From Syntrophus sp. (in: bacteria) (GTDB lineage Bacteria; Desulfobacterota; Syntrophia; Syntrophales; UBA8958), in assembly GCA_025355725.1 (NCBI GenBank), contig JANXZC010000120.1:1-37380 (forward strand): a stretch of 37,380 nucleotides of DNA, read 5' to 3'. The position numbers and the translations under genes are program-made. Position 1 is the stretch's first letter. Each line of letters opens with the position of its first letter. Below the pieces are notes generated by a model, which saw only the letters and a program-made list of their open reading frames with translations, was not told the origin of the DNA and made no database searches. Below are positions 16,179 through 29,764 of this stretch, in pieces.

Positions 16179-19100
16179 ATGGATGACGAAAAGAAAGTTG
16201 CAATCCGGGAATTAGCAGTATCGGACGGACCCCACGACCGCAGGAATAATCCCGCTGCCGACGCTGAACCTCCGGGGCATGCACAGGTTGAGATCGAGAA
16301 GGACAGCCTTTTTTTCAGCCGCTTTGTCGATCTTTCCGGCGAGGCCATGTATGTCCGTGTCAACAGCCGCCTTGTTTTCGTGAACACCAACTTTACGGAG
16401 CTTTCCGGCTATACCGCCGAAGAACTCCTTGCCCCTGATTTCGATTTCATGACCCTCATTGCCCCGGCGAGCCGTACCCTCATCGAAGGGCGGGTGGGAC
16501 AGATTACCCGTCTAGAAACGCCACCCCTCCACTACACCTTCCAGGCCGTCACCAAGGATGGCCGCCTTGTTGAGGTCGAGTCCTCCGTATCTTATCTGTC
16601 CTACAGCGGCGGCCTGGCCACCATTGGTGTCTGCCGGGACGTTACGGAGCGCCTCGCCCTGGCGGGGAAGATCGCTGATGATAAATATCGGCGCCATCAT
16701 TTCTCCGATCTCGGCAGTGACTTCATCCACGAATGCCGCCGCGACGGTCCGGAGGGTTTTCAGTTTGTCTGGCTTGACGGCGCCTTCACCCGGGTCACCG
16801 GCTATTCCCGGGAAGAGTTGATGGCATTTCGATGCTGGTTACCCCTGATCCATCATGAGGATGCATCCCCCATCCGGGAGGTCCTGTCAGGGATGAAAGG
16901 CGACGACCGCCATACCCTGGTATTCCGCCTTGTGACCAAGGACGGACGCATCCGCTGGATAGAGGACAATACCCTCTGCATCGTCGACCGCCGCCTTCCC
17001 GACACTTATCGCCTCTACGGCGCCTGCCGGGACATCACGGATCGCAAGGAGGCGGAACTCCTCTACAAGGTCCTGGCGGAAAGCTCCTTTGCCGGCGTTT
17101 ATGTAGTTCAGGACGGCATCTTCCGCTACCTGAACAAAAATGCTGCCCTCTATGCCGAATATGCCCCGGAAGAGCTTATCGGCAGTCATGCCAGCGTTCT
17201 TGTCCACGCCGAGGATGAGGCTCATACGCGCCGCTGTGCCCGGGAGATGCTGAACGGGCAGCGGCGTACCCCTTACGAATTCCGCATCGTCACCAAAAGC
17301 GGCGCCATCCGCTGGATCATGGAGACCGTCAGCGTTATCGAATATCAGGGGCGACCCGCCATCCTCGGCAATTCTATGGACGTAACCGAGAAGATGAACA
17401 TGGAAAATGCCCTCCTGGAAAGCGAAGCTCGTTACCGGCAGCTCTTCGAGAATGCCGTCGAGGGGGTCTTCCAGAGCACCCCCCAGGGGACGTATGTGTC
17501 TGTCAACCCCGCCTTTGCGAGGATGTACGGCTATGCATCCCCCGAGGAAATGATCGTTGCGGTGACGGATATTGGCTTACAGTTGTACGTGTACCAGGAA
17601 GAACGGCGGGAGATCAGCCGTCTTCTGGAAACGCAGGACTTTGTGGAGGACTTCGTGGCGGAGTTCCGTAGGAAAGACGGCGTGCGGATCTGGGGGACCA
17701 TCAATGCCCGGGCCGTCCGGGATGACTGCGGGCAGATATGTTATTACGAGGGGACAATTGTCGATATCACGGAGCGGAAACGGGCGGAGGAAGAATTCCG
17801 CCGGCAATACCGTTTTCTCCGGACCCTCCTCGATTCCATTCCCGTTCCCATCTATTATCTCGATGCCCGGGGGACCTGCGGCGGTTGCAACCAGGCCTTT
17901 GCCGATTTCATTGCCCGGACAACCGAGGAAATTATCGGGGTCTCCTTGGACGAACTATGGCAGGAGGGCAGCGGCGCCTCCGGGCTACACCTGACTTGGG
18001 GTGACGAAGGCGCCCAAGAGGCAAGGGTTTACGAAACTGCCCTGACCCGCGCCGACGCCACCATCCGGAACGTCATCGTCTCCAAGGCCCCCTTCTTCAA
18101 TCTCGACGGCTCCCGGGGCGGTGAAATCGGGTCTTTTATCGATATCACGGAACGCAAGGAGGCGGAAAAAGTCCTTTCCATAAGCGAGGAAAAATATCGA
18201 AACATCCTCGAGAGTATTGAAGACGGCTACTATGAAGTCGATCTGGCCGGTAACTTCACATTCTTCAACCCCTCAATGTGCACTATCCTCGGCTACGCCA
18301 GTGAAGAAATGACCGGCATGAACAACAGGGTCTATATGGACTCCGAAAATGCGAAAAAAGTATTCCGGGCTTTTAACGAGGTTTCTGTAACCGGAATTTC
18401 CACAAAGGGCTTTGATTGGGAGATTATTCAAAAGAGCGGTGCGAGAAGGAATATCGAGGTTTCTGTATCTCTTATTGTAAATCAAGGGGAGAAACCGACC
18501 GGGTTTCGTGGAATTGCCCGCGACATCACAGAAAAACGCCGGGCGGAGGTTAAGATCCGGGAGAGCGAGGAGAAATACCGTGACATCTTCGAAAACGCCA
18601 TCGAGGGGATCTATCAGAGTTCACCGGCGGGCAGATTCATGAGCGTGAACCCCTACCTGGCGTCCATCTGCGGTTATGACTCCCCCGAGGAGATGGTGCA
18701 GGGCATCAGGGACATGGCGACGCAGTTTTACTTCAATCATGAGGATCGAAAGGCCTTCTGCGAGTCCCTGGAGCGCGACGGACGCATCGAGAATTGCGAA
18801 TACCGGATCCGCCGGAAAGACGGCGGCGTCATCTGGGTCTCCAACAATGCCCGCTGTGTCCGTGATGCCGCGGGGCGGGTCGTTTATTACGAAGGGGCCC
18901 TGGTGGACATCACGGATCGCAGGGAGGCGGAAAGGGAGCTGGAGATCCACCGTCACCACCTGGAGGATCTGGTCCGGGAGCGCACGGAAGGCCTGGAGCG
19001 GGAGATTGCGGAACATCGCCGCACCGAGCAGGCCCTGCGCCGAGCGAAGGAGGCCGCCGAATCGTCCAACCGTGCCAAAAGCGCCTTTCTGGCCAACATC

Positions 19101-19814
19101 AGCCACGAATTAAGGACGCCCCTAAACGCCGTCATCGGCTTCTCGGACGTCCTGATCAAGCAATACTTCGGTCCCCTCAACGATAAGCAGGTGGAATACG
19201 CCCAGGACATCGCCGCTAGCGGGCAGCACCTCCTGGACCTTATTAACGACGTCCTCGATCTGGCCAAGATTGAGGCAGGGAAGGATGATCTTTACTATGC
19301 CCCCGTTTCCTTGCCGGAACTACTTGAAAACAGCCTGTCCATGTTCAGGGAAAAGGCCCGGCGCCACGACATCGAGTTACGCCTGGAGGTGGAGGAGCGT
19401 CTCGCAGGGATACCGGTAACGGCGGACGTACGGAAGCTGAAACAGGTCTTGTATAACCTCCTGTCAAATGCAACAAAGTTCACCCCCGACGGCGGACGGA
19501 TAATCGTCAGGGTCAGGGTGGTTGACGGGATAACACCGGGAGGAAAAGACAGCGGCCAGGGCATCGAGACCTCCGTGACGGATACGGGCATCGGGATAGC
19601 CCGGGAGGATCTGGAGAAGATCTTTGAGGAGTTTCATCAGGTTTATGACCCCGCTATGGGCAAGAACCCGGGGACGGGTCTGGGTCTTTCCCTGACGCGC
19701 CGAATCATCGCCATGCACGGAGGGAGTATCTGGGCCGAAAGCGCCGGGTTGGGGAAGGGCAGCGCCTTTATCTTCCGGATTCCCTGCGTCCCTCCCCAAG
19801 GCAATATGTCATAG
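16179..19814 (+). CDS. soluble sensor histidine kinase with about seven PAS domains
   Basis: A 1211-residue protein without membrane helices. About seven PAS/PAC units are read in order: 43-160, 172-290, 293-405, 412-535, 540-660, 667-785 and 794-915; most end in a D-I/V-T-E/D-R/K type motif. A coiled coil (about 915-965) leads to the HisKA box with H976 (ISHELRTPLNAVIGFSD), then HATPase with NLLSNATKF, DTGIGI and GTGLGLSL. Units four and seven are close copies, sharing the E/SPEEM and YYEG segments. It should autophosphorylate in response to cytoplasmic signals and pass phosphate to a receiver in the same operon. It is the first gene behind a consensus promoter. PAS ligands cannot be told from sequence. 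Confidence 0.92.
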   Translation: MDDEKKVAIRELAVSDGPHDRRNNPAADAEPPGHAQVEIEKDSLFFSRFVDLSGEAMYVRVNSRLVFVNTNFTELSGYTAEELLAPDFDFMTLIAPASRTLIEGRVGQITRLETPPLHYTFQAVTKDGRLVEVESSVSYLSYSGGLATIGVCRDVTERLALAGKIADDKYRRHHFSDLGSDFIHECRRDGPEGFQFVWLDGAFTRVTGYSREELMAFRCWLPLIHHEDASPIREVLSGMKGDDRHTLVFRLVTKDGRIRWIEDNTLCIVDRRLPDTYRLYGACRDITDRKEAELLYKVLAESSFAGVYVVQDGIFRYLNKNAALYAEYAPEELIGSHASVLVHAEDEAHTRRCAREMLNGQRRTPYEFRIVTKSGAIRWIMETVSVIEYQGRPAILGNSMDVTEKMNMENALLESEARYRQLFENAVEGVFQSTPQGTYVSVNPAFARMYGYASPEEMIVAVTDIGLQLYVYQEERREISRLLETQDFVEDFVAEFRRKDGVRIWGTINARAVRDDCGQICYYEGTIVDITERKRAEEEFRRQYRFLRTLLDSIPVPIYYLDARGTCGGCNQAFADFIARTTEEIIGVSLDELWQEGSGASGLHLTWGDEGAQEARVYETALTRADATIRNVIVSKAPFFNLDGSRGGEIGSFIDITERKEAEKVLSISEEKYRNILESIEDGYYEVDLAGNFTFFNPSMCTILGYASEEMTGMNNRVYMDSENAKKVFRAFNEVSVTGISTKGFDWEIIQKSGARRNIEVSVSLIVNQGEKPTGFRGIARDITEKRRAEVKIRESEEKYRDIFENAIEGIYQSSPAGRFMSVNPYLASICGYDSPEEMVQGIRDMATQFYFNHEDRKAFCESLERDGRIENCEYRIRRKDGGVIWVSNNARCVRDAAGRVVYYEGALVDITDRREAERELEIHRHHLEDLVRERTEGLEREIAEHRRTEQALRRAKEAAESSNRAKSAFLANISHELRTPLNAVIGFSDVLIKQYFGPLNDKQVEYAQDIAASGQHLLDLINDVLDLAKIEAGKDDLYYAPVSLPELLENSLSMFREKARRHDIELRLEVEERLAGIPVTADVRKLKQVLYNLLSNATKFTPDGGRIIVRVRVVDGITPGGKDSGQGIETSVTDTGIGIAREDLEKIFEEFHQVYDPAMGKNPGTGLGLSLTRRIIAMHGGSIWAESAGLGKGSAFIFRIPCVPPQGNMS

Positions 19815-19869
19815 TGTGGAACAAAAATAACGTTAATAATTCTAGTATTATGTAGAAGGAGAATATTTT

Positions 19870-20250
19870 ATGGCAACGACCACTGCACGGATACTCTGCG
19901 TCGATGATGAACCCCTGGTCCTCAAATTGATGGAGGCCCAGCTTGTCCCCCGGGGATACGAGGTCTTTACCGCCCCCAACGGCGCCACGGCTTTGCGCCT
20001 CGTGAAGGAGATCCGCCCCCACATTGTCCTCCTCGATATCATGATGCCGGTCATGAGTGGTATCGAGACCCTCGTGGAAATCCGGAAGATCGATCCGAAT
20101 GTGGGCGTCATCATGGTCACGGCCGTCACGGACGATGAAATCGCCCGGCAGGCAATTGAATTAGGGGCCTTCGACTATGTTACCAAGCCCATCAATTTCG
20201 ATTACCTGGAAACGGCGCTCCTGGTAAAGTACATCATGCAGATCGGATAG
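19870..20250 (+). CDS. stand-alone receiver protein (CheY-like)
   Basis: A 126-residue receiver domain with acidic pocket D12-D13, phosphoacceptor D56 (LLDIMMP), T84 and K106 (VTKP). There is no output domain, so it works as a phosphate shuttle or by protein contact. It lies 55 bases after the seven-PAS kinase with a strong AGAAGGAG site, and 13 bases before the receiver-kinase gene, so it may carry phosphate between them. Confidence 0.93.
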   Translation: MATTTARILCVDDEPLVLKLMEAQLVPRGYEVFTAPNGATALRLVKEIRPHIVLLDIMMPVMSGIETLVEIRKIDPNVGVIMVTAVTDDEIARQAIELGAFDYVTKPINFDYLETALLVKYIMQIG

Positions 20251-20263
20251 ACAGGAGGAGACA

Positions 20264-21514
20264 ATGGGACAGCCCCTGCGGGTCTTAATTATTGAAGACT
20301 CGGAAGATGATGCCGAACTTTTGCTCCGCAAGCTTCGCCAGGGCGGCTATGAACCCTTGCACGTGCGGGTGGAGACCGCCGAGGACATGGGCGCCGCCCT
20401 TGGATCGGGGCCATGGGACTTAATTATAAGCGATTATAGGCTGCCACGGTTCAGCGGACTGCAGGCCCTGGCGCTCTTCAGGGAAACGGGGCTGGACATC
20501 CCCTTCCTGGTCGTTTCCGGAAACATCGGTGAAGATACCGCAGTTGAAGCGATGAGGGCCGGCGCCCATGACTATATAATGAAAGACAGATTGCAGCGCC
20601 TGATCCCGGCCATCAGGCGCGAGCTGAAAGACGCGGAGGAAAGAAAGCTGCGCCGGTTGTCGGACGAGGCGCTGCTGAAGAAGCACGAAGAACTGGAGGA
20701 AGCCCATGCGGAGCTGAAGCAGGTCCAGGCCCGGGTCATCCAGCAGGAGAAGATGGCCTCCATTGGCCAGCTTGCTGCGGGCATCACCCACGAAATAAAC
20801 AACCCCATGTCTTTCATTACTGGCAATCTCGGTATTCTTAGGACCTATCTGGAAGGCATCGACAAAATCATCACAGTGCAGGAAGAAATCGCCAGGAAAC
20901 ATGCGCCGCCGGAGGCCATGGAGACCCTTCATGCCCTGAGAGAGAAGATGAAGATTGATTACATCCTCAAAGATGTCGGGCATCTCATCGATCAGTCCCT
21001 GGAGGGGGCCGACCGGGTCCGGAAGATCGTTTCCGATCTCAAGAATTTCTCCCGGATGGAGGAGGATGTGTATATGATCGAGGACATCAATGCGGCCCTC
21101 GACAGCACCATCAACATCGTCTGGAACGAGATCAAGTACAAGTCGGAACTGGTGAAGGAATTCGGGGAACTTCCCCTGACCCGCTGCAACATCAGCCATC
21201 TGAACCAGGTATTCATGAACCTGTTGGTGAATGCCGCGCAGGCTATCGAGAAGTGGGGGAAGATCACCGTAAGGACCCGGACAAAGGGAGATGATATTTA
21301 TGTCTCGGTAACGGACACGGGAAGCGGCATCCCGGAGGAGAACCTCAAGAAGATTTTAGAACCCTTCTTCACAACGAAGGCAGCGGGCAAGGGAACGGGC
21401 CTGGGCTTGAGCATCTCCTATGACATTGTTAAGCGTCACAACGGTGATATCATAATGGAAAGCGAGGTCGGGAAAGGATCGACTTTCACCATCCGGATAC
21501 CGGTTGTAGGGTAA
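20264..21514 (+). CDS. receiver-histidine kinase fusion (REC-HisKA-HATPase)
   Basis: A 416-residue soluble protein. An N-terminal receiver (D57, SDYRLP; K107) is joined by a coiled coil (about 118-165) to an NtrB-like kinase core with H176 (GITHEINNP), the N box [17 protein letters not shown] and GTGLGLSIS. The receiver sits at the N-terminus in place of a sensor, so phosphorylation by another kinase probably sets the activity of this one. This makes it a middle step in a relay. A GGAGGAGA ribosome-binding site precedes the start, and spacing to both neighbours is under 20 bases. Confidence 0.92.
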   Translation: MGQPLRVLIIEDSEDDAELLLRKLRQGGYEPLHVRVETAEDMGAALGSGPWDLIISDYRLPRFSGLQALALFRETGLDIPFLVVSGNIGEDTAVEAMRAGAHDYIMKDRLQRLIPAIRRELKDAEERKLRRLSDEALLKKHEELEEAHAELKQVQARVIQQEKMASIGQLAAGITHEINNPMSFITGNLGILRTYLEGIDKIITVQEEIARKHAPPEAMETLHALREKMKIDYILKDVGHLIDQSLEGADRVRKIVSDLKNFSRMEEDVYMIEDINAALDSTINIVWNEIKYKSELVKEFGELPLTRCNISHLNQVFMNLLVNAAQAIEKWGKITVRTRTKGDDIYVSVTDTGSGIPEENLKKILEPFFTTKAAGKGTGLGLSISYDIVKRHNGDIIMESEVGKGSTFTIRIPVVG

Positions 21515-21530
21515 TAATAAAAGGAGTGTC

Positions 21531-22634
21531 ATGACCAGCACAGCCGAAGAAAAGGAAATAATCCGCATCCTGGCGGTGGACGACGAGCCATTCGTGCTTG
21601 AGATCATCAAAAGGCTTCTGAAAGATGACCATTACGAGATATTCACGGCCTCTTCCGGCAAGGAAGGCCTTTCCCTCATGCACATTTTCCCTATTCAGAT
21701 TGTCCTGTCGGATTATCGAATGCCGGAGATGAATGGCGTCGAATTTCTCAGGGAGGTCTGTCGGCTTTGGCCCGATACGATCCGCATCGTCATTTCCGGC
21801 TACGCGGATAGTCAAGCAGTGATTGCCGCCATAAATGAAGGGCAGATCTATAGGTTCATGGCGAAACCCTGGAACAACGAAGAGCTGAGGAGCACCATCG
21901 TCAATGCCGTCGATCGTTACCGGTTGCTAAAGGCGAATATGGAACTCACGGAAGACCTTAAATGGAAAAACGAGGCATTACAGAAATTCAATAAAATGCT
22001 CGAAGAAACCGTTGCCGAGCGGACTCATGAATTGAAGAAAAGCATGGAGAAAACGGAGCGGGCCTTCGAGGCAACTATTCGTGTCATCTCCAGCATAATC
22101 GAAGCAAGAGACCCCTACACGGCAGGGCACCAGCAGCGCACATCCTCCCTTGCCTCTTCCATCGGACGCGAACTCGGCCTTTCTGCTGAAATTATGGGGG
22201 GGCTGCGAATGGCGGCCACGATTCATGATATCGGCAAGATATCCGTTCCCGCCGAGATCCTCTGCAAGCCATCCCTCTTGACGGATACGGAACGATCCCT
22301 GATACAGGTTCATGTCCAGGCCGGTTGCGATATCCTCAAGGACATCGTTTTTCCATGGTCCATCGCGAAAATAATTCTTCAGCACCATGAACGGATGGAC
22401 GGCTCCGGTTATCCGGTGGGTCTGAACGGTCGGGACATTTTGCCGGAAGCCAGGATCCTGGCCGTTGCCGATGTTGTCGAGGCTATGGCCTCTTATCGGC
22501 CGTACCGTATCGCTCTTGGCGTCGAAGCTGCACTTGACGAGATCCGAACATACAAAAACATCAGGTACGACGGTCCGGTGGTGGACGCATGTCTGAGGCT
22601 CTTTGAGGAACAAGATTATTGTTTGCCGGCCTGA
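21531..22634 (+). CDS. response regulator with HD-GYP c-di-GMP phosphodiesterase
   Basis: A 367-residue RpfG-like protein: receiver with D61 (SDYRMP) and K112, a coiled-coil linker (about 135-180), then an HD-GYP domain with H200, H232-D233 (IHDIGK), the HHERMDGSGYP motif (285-295) and a later AVADVVEAM metal site. All hallmark residues are present, so it should hydrolyse cyclic di-GMP. It is the last gene of the + strand signalling operon and its likely output. The AAAGGAG ribosome-binding site is 6 bases from ATG. Confidence 0.93.
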   Translation: MTSTAEEKEIIRILAVDDEPFVLEIIKRLLKDDHYEIFTASSGKEGLSLMHIFPIQIVLSDYRMPEMNGVEFLREVCRLWPDTIRIVISGYADSQAVIAAINEGQIYRFMAKPWNNEELRSTIVNAVDRYRLLKANMELTEDLKWKNEALQKFNKMLEETVAERTHELKKSMEKTERAFEATIRVISSIIEARDPYTAGHQQRTSSLASSIGRELGLSAEIMGGLRMAATIHDIGKISVPAEILCKPSLLTDTERSLIQVHVQAGCDILKDIVFPWSIAKIILQHHERMDGSGYPVGLNGRDILPEARILAVADVVEAMASYRPYRIALGVEAALDEIRTYKNIRYDGPVVDACLRLFEEQDYCLPA

Positions 22635-22650
22635 AAGAGCAGCGATGATG

Positions 22651-22721
22651 GACGGAAAACTAGTGTAGATAATCTCTGTTATCTGTAGTTTCCGTCATTC
22701 CGGGCTTGACCAGGAATCCAG
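22651..22721. repeat. long hairpin plus dispersed-repeat-like stretch
   Basis: After the HD-GYP gene, GACGGAAAACTA (22651-22662) pairs with TAGTTTCCGTC (22686-22696) with one bulged base, and AGATAA/TTATCT pairs inside. The right arm runs into CGTCATTCCGGGCTTGACC, which looks like the dispersed repeats often found between genes. There is no T-run, so a terminator role is uncertain. The remainder to 22810 shows nothing clear. Confidence 0.45.
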
Positions 22722-22810
22722 GAACCGCTTTCTAGGTTATACCATCCCCGATCTGTTATACGACAGGCTCTGGAGGGGAATGGCAATGTGTTAGCTCAGC
22801 GCCTATACTA

Positions 22811-23392
22811 CTACATCGGCCGGTAGATTCGATGGGTGTTTTTTCCTGCCTCTTTGGCTTCACACAGGGCGACATCGGCGCAGCGGATCAGTTCCTCCGC
22901 CTGGTCACCGTTTTCCGGATAGCAGGCAATACCGGCGCAGGCGGTTATGTTTAACTGCTGTCCCTGGATGATAAAAGGTTCTGATTGCAGACCATCCAGC
23001 ACCTTTGTTACGGAAGTGGCGGCATCGGGGATGCGGAGGATGCGGGGCAGGAGGATAAGAAACTCGTCCATGTCCATACGGGCTAGGGTGTCCCCCTTCC
23101 GCAGGAGATGGCGAAGGCCTGCCGCGACTTCCTTGATCAGCTCATCCCCGGCCCGGAGACCAAGGCTGTGAATGACGTTTTTGTATCCATCCAGGTTGAG
23201 GATGACGACCGCCGCCCGTTCCCGCTCCCGCTGGGCCTGGATGATGGCCATGGAAAGCCGGTCGATAAAGAGCATGCGGTTCGGCAGCCCCGTCAATGAG
23301 TCATGGGTTGCCCGCCAGGCCAGTTGTTTCTTCCATTTCAAGGCCTTTTCACGCCAGTCGGTCTGTTCATCAGTCATAAATAAAAACCCCAT
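22811..23392 (-). CDS. degenerate GGDEF-domain protein
   Basis: A 193-residue protein that is almost only a GGDEF domain. The family's start (THDSLTGLPNR, 29-39), the LDGYK strand (67-71) and GDELI helix (82-86) are clear, as is the late GIACYPENG region. The signature itself reads RMDMDEF (105-111) where active diguanylate cyclases have R-x-GGDEF, so both glycines that hold GTP are lost. It probably cannot make c-di-GMP and may bind a nucleotide or act as a partner. No sensor domain precedes it. ATG 23392 is used; Met6 is an alternative. Confidence 0.82.
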   Translation of the reverse strand: MGFLFMTDEQTDWREKALKWKKQLAWRATHDSLTGLPNRMLFIDRLSMAIIQAQRERERAAVVILNLDGYKNVIHSLGLRAGDELIKEVAAGLRHLLRKGDTLARMDMDEFLILLPRILRIPDAATSVTKVLDGLQSEPFIIQGQQLNITACAGIACYPENGDQAEELIRCADVALCEAKEAGKNTHRIYRPM

Positions 23393-23447
23393 TCTCTGTA
23401 ATTATTAACATTGACGCTCTCTCAAAAACTCAAAAATGCACACGTAT

Positions 23448-23595
23448 CGTCATGACGGCGCGTCACCCCGGTGAAAACCGGGGCGGCATCCAGTATTTTG
23501 TTCATGGTTCTCGGCTGCTATTTACCCCGTACCACGATACGGGGCCGGGACGACGTCTGGACCCCGGCTTTTGCCGGGGTGACGGGAATGACGAC
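23448..23595. repeat. inverted pair of dispersed intergenic repeats
   Basis: Two copies of a short repeat face each other: 23448-23493 (containing CGTCACCCCGGTGAAAACCG) and 23555-23595 (its complement, containing GCTTTTGCCGGGGTGACGGG). Each copy has its own small CCCCGG/CCGGGG hairpin. A third hairpin, CCCCGTA/TACGGGG, lies between them at about 23525-23544. This fills the 217-base gap between the GGDEF gene and the hybrid kinase pair. Such repeats of the CGTCA...CCCCGG...TCCAG type are common in proteobacterial genomes. Confidence 0.6.
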
Positions 23596-23609
23596 TTTTT
23601 GCGAAGGTG

Positions 23610-26600
23610 TCATCCTTTGACTCCTTTCCCGGCGGTAGCATTTAAGGTGGCGTACCGGTCGAGGGTATCTAAAAATATCGCCTTTTTCAATGGTTTGGTC
23701 AGGTGAGCGTCGCAGCCGGCGTCAAGGCTTTTCTGGAGATCTTCCTTGAGGGCATGGGCGGTCAGGGCGATAATGGTGGTCCGCTCAAGCCCCTGCGCCT
23801 CTTCCCAAGACCGGATGGCCCGGGTTGCCTCATAGCCGTCCATGACGGGCATCTGGATGTCCATGAAGACAAGATCAAATCGACCGTCCCTGATGAACAT
23901 ATCCACGGCGAGCCGGCCGTTTTCCACCATCTGCATCTCATGGGGGGTGTTTTTCAGGTACATCCAGGTCAGGGTCCGGTTGTCCTCGTTATCTTCGGCA
24001 AGGAGGATGCGCAGTGCCCGCTGTGGCGAGGCGATGGGCGCCGCGGTCGCGGTGGGGATTCTGATTTCTCGACCTCCGGGTTCCAGGGCGCCCAGGGCTT
24101 TCGTTACGGCATCTTTCAGTTCCTCTCGTTTCACCGGTTTGTAGAGAACGCGGGCAAAACCGATTTCTCTGGCCCTTTCCATGTCATCCTTGCGCTGGAG
24201 CGAGGTCAGAAGGATCATGATTGTCCCCCGCAATTCCGGTTGCACCTTGATGAGACGGGCCGTCTCGAAACCGTCCAGGTCGGGCATCTGATAATCGAGG
24301 ATGACCAGCCGGAAAGGTTTCCCCGCCTCACAGGCCCGGTGGAGCATAGCCAGTCCTTCCTCACCCCCGGCTGCCTCCCTCACCTTTGCCCCCCAGGAGG
24401 CGAGAGCTTCTCTAACGATCATCCGGTTCGTGGCATTGTCGTCCACGACGAGGATGCGGGCCTGTTGCAGATCGGGAGGGGAGGCTGTTTCTTCCTGAAA
24501 CTGACCCTGATCCTGCAAGGGCAGGGTAACGGTGAAGGAAAAGACGCTTCCCCGGCCCGGGTTGCTCTTGACCGACAGGGTACCCCCCATGAGCTCAACA
24601 AAATGTCTGGTGATGGCCAGCCCCAACCCCGTACCGCCGTATCTCCGTGACGTCGAGGTGTCGGCCTGGGTAAACTTCTCGAAGATACTCTTCATCTGTC
24701 CCGCCGAAATGCCGATCCCCGTGTCGGTGACGGAGAAGACAAAGGTCGCCTCCCTGGCCTCCGGATAGATAGGGGCGCCTGCCTTCACCGCCAGGACAAT
24801 CTCTCCCTTTTCCGTAAACTTGATGGCGTTGCCGATGAGGTTGGTGAGACTCTGCCGCAGGCGGAGGGGATCGCCGATGACCTCCATCGGGAGATCCGGC
24901 TGAATATGACAGATCAGATCAAGCCCCTTGTCACCGGCCCGCATGCCAAGGATTTCGCCCGTCTTTTCGATGAGCTCGCCAAGATGGAAGGGGAAGGCCT
25001 CTAACTGTATCTGTCCCGCTTCCACCTTGGAAAGGTCGAGAATATCATTGATCAGGGTTAGGAGGTTCTCCCCGGCGTCATGAAAGATCTGAACGTACTT
25101 TTCCTGGTCCCTGCTAAGGGGCGTCTCCGACAGGAGTTCCCCCATGCCGAGAATGGCGTTCATGGGCGTGCGGATTTCATGGCTCATGTTGGCCAGGAAT
25201 TCACTTTTGGCCTGATTGGCAGCCTCTGCTTCCTCCTTGGCCCGGCGCAGGGCCGCCTCCGCACGCTTGAGGTCGGAAATGTCGATGAAGCTTTCGAGAT
25301 AACAATCCCTTCCCTTGATCTTGATAGAATGAACGGTTTTTACGATGTCGATCAGATGTCCGTCGGCATGGATGAGCTTACGTTCCGAGTGATCGACGCT
25401 TTGGCCAAGATCCTTGACGGGGCATTTGCCTGCCTGGGCGGGACAAACCAGGGAGTTGCAGATCTGTCCGATAATCAATCCCTTGGGCAGTCCGATCATA
25501 TCTATGGCCGTCTGATTGACTTCAATTATGACCTGTGTGTCCTTGTCGATGATTAGAATCCCTGTCCCTACGGTATTGAATATGGCCTGTAGTTTTGTCT
25601 CGCTCTCCCGGAGCGTCTCCGCCGCCTCGAATTTCTCCTCGTAGAAACGGGTGCGCTGCTGCCGCCAGATCATGATGACGCCCAGACCGGCTCCGGCAAG
25701 GAGGACAACGACGATAAAGATCGTCAGGTAGAGTCGTTCCTTAAGGGGTGCGTACACCTCCACGAGATCCATGCGGGCGGCAATAAACCAGGGCGAATCG
25801 GGGACGGGTTCTACCGCCGCCAGTGCCGGTTCTCCCCGATAGTCGCGACCTTCCACGATCCCCGTATGACCCAGGGCGGCCTGCACGGAGGGCAGGTCCG
25901 TCTTGTCCAGGGAGATCCGGAGCTTGAGGGCCGTATCCTTCTGAAACCGGAGCTCGTTGAGGAAAACCGCCTCATTTTCTTCCCGGCGAACGAGGAGTGT
26001 CTCCGCTGTCCGGCTCGGCGTAGGCCAGCGGCTGATCAAGGGATAGAGATAATTTTCCGGATCGATACGCAGGACGAGGACACCCAGCAGCCGTCCGCCC
26101 CTTTCTCCTTCAAAAATAGGGGCCAGGATCTTCAGATAGATCTTTTTGTTCACCTCATTCCAGTAGAAATCCTCGAAAGCGACTTTCCCCAATTTTAGAA
26201 TTTCGGAGGTTAATGGAGAGATATAGGACCTGCTCCGTTCCGGGACTGCGGGGAAGACCATTTTCTTAGTATAGCCGGCGTCCAGAAGCATGACCATATC
26301 ATACCGATATGCCGTCTGAATATGTTTGAGCCACTCCCGGAGCCTATCTTGCGCTTTTACATCCCGGGGCGCGGCCAAATATTGCCGGACCAGCTCTGAA
26401 AAATTTGTGTTCCCGTGAAAGACGGCGGCGTCCGCCAGCCGCTCCCGGCGCCATGCGACCAGTTCGTCCACCTTCAAGAGGGCGACGGCGGAGAGCTGCC
26501 TTTCCACTGCGGAGCGGTACTGCCGTTCGTAGCCCCGGTAGGATAGGTAGCCGATAGCTATAATCCCCGCCGCCAGGACCGCGAAGATCAGAATAAGCCT

Positions 26601-26622
26601 ATTATAAGAGGATTTTTCCTTT

Positions 26623-26633
<11 letters not shown>
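23610..26633 (-). CDS. membrane hybrid histidine kinase (sensor-PAS-HisKA-HATPase-REC-REC)
   Basis: A 1007-residue protein. Membrane helices at about 11-31 and 300-323 enclose a large periplasmic sensor (about 35-297) that resembles a double-Cache fold. A PAS domain (341-460) carries four cysteines (C392, C397, C404, C444). The kinase core has H485 ([15 protein letters not shown]), [15 protein letters not shown] and GGTGLGL. Two receivers follow, with D780 and D925. ATG 26633 (GGGAG 9 bases upstream) is chosen over a longer reading; it overlaps the end of the upstream paralogous kinase by 11 bases, so both are made from one transcript. The ligand is unknown. Confidence 0.93.
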
Positions 26634-29739
<3,106 letters not shown>

Positions 29740-29764
29740 GGCCGCTCTCCTCTAATCACGGGAC

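Noticed and set aside
15944-16390. 148-codon minus-strand open frame across the promoter region
   Set aside because: It covers the consensus promoter and the start of the seven-PAS kinase, is Ser/Arg-rich low-quality sequence and shows no domain.
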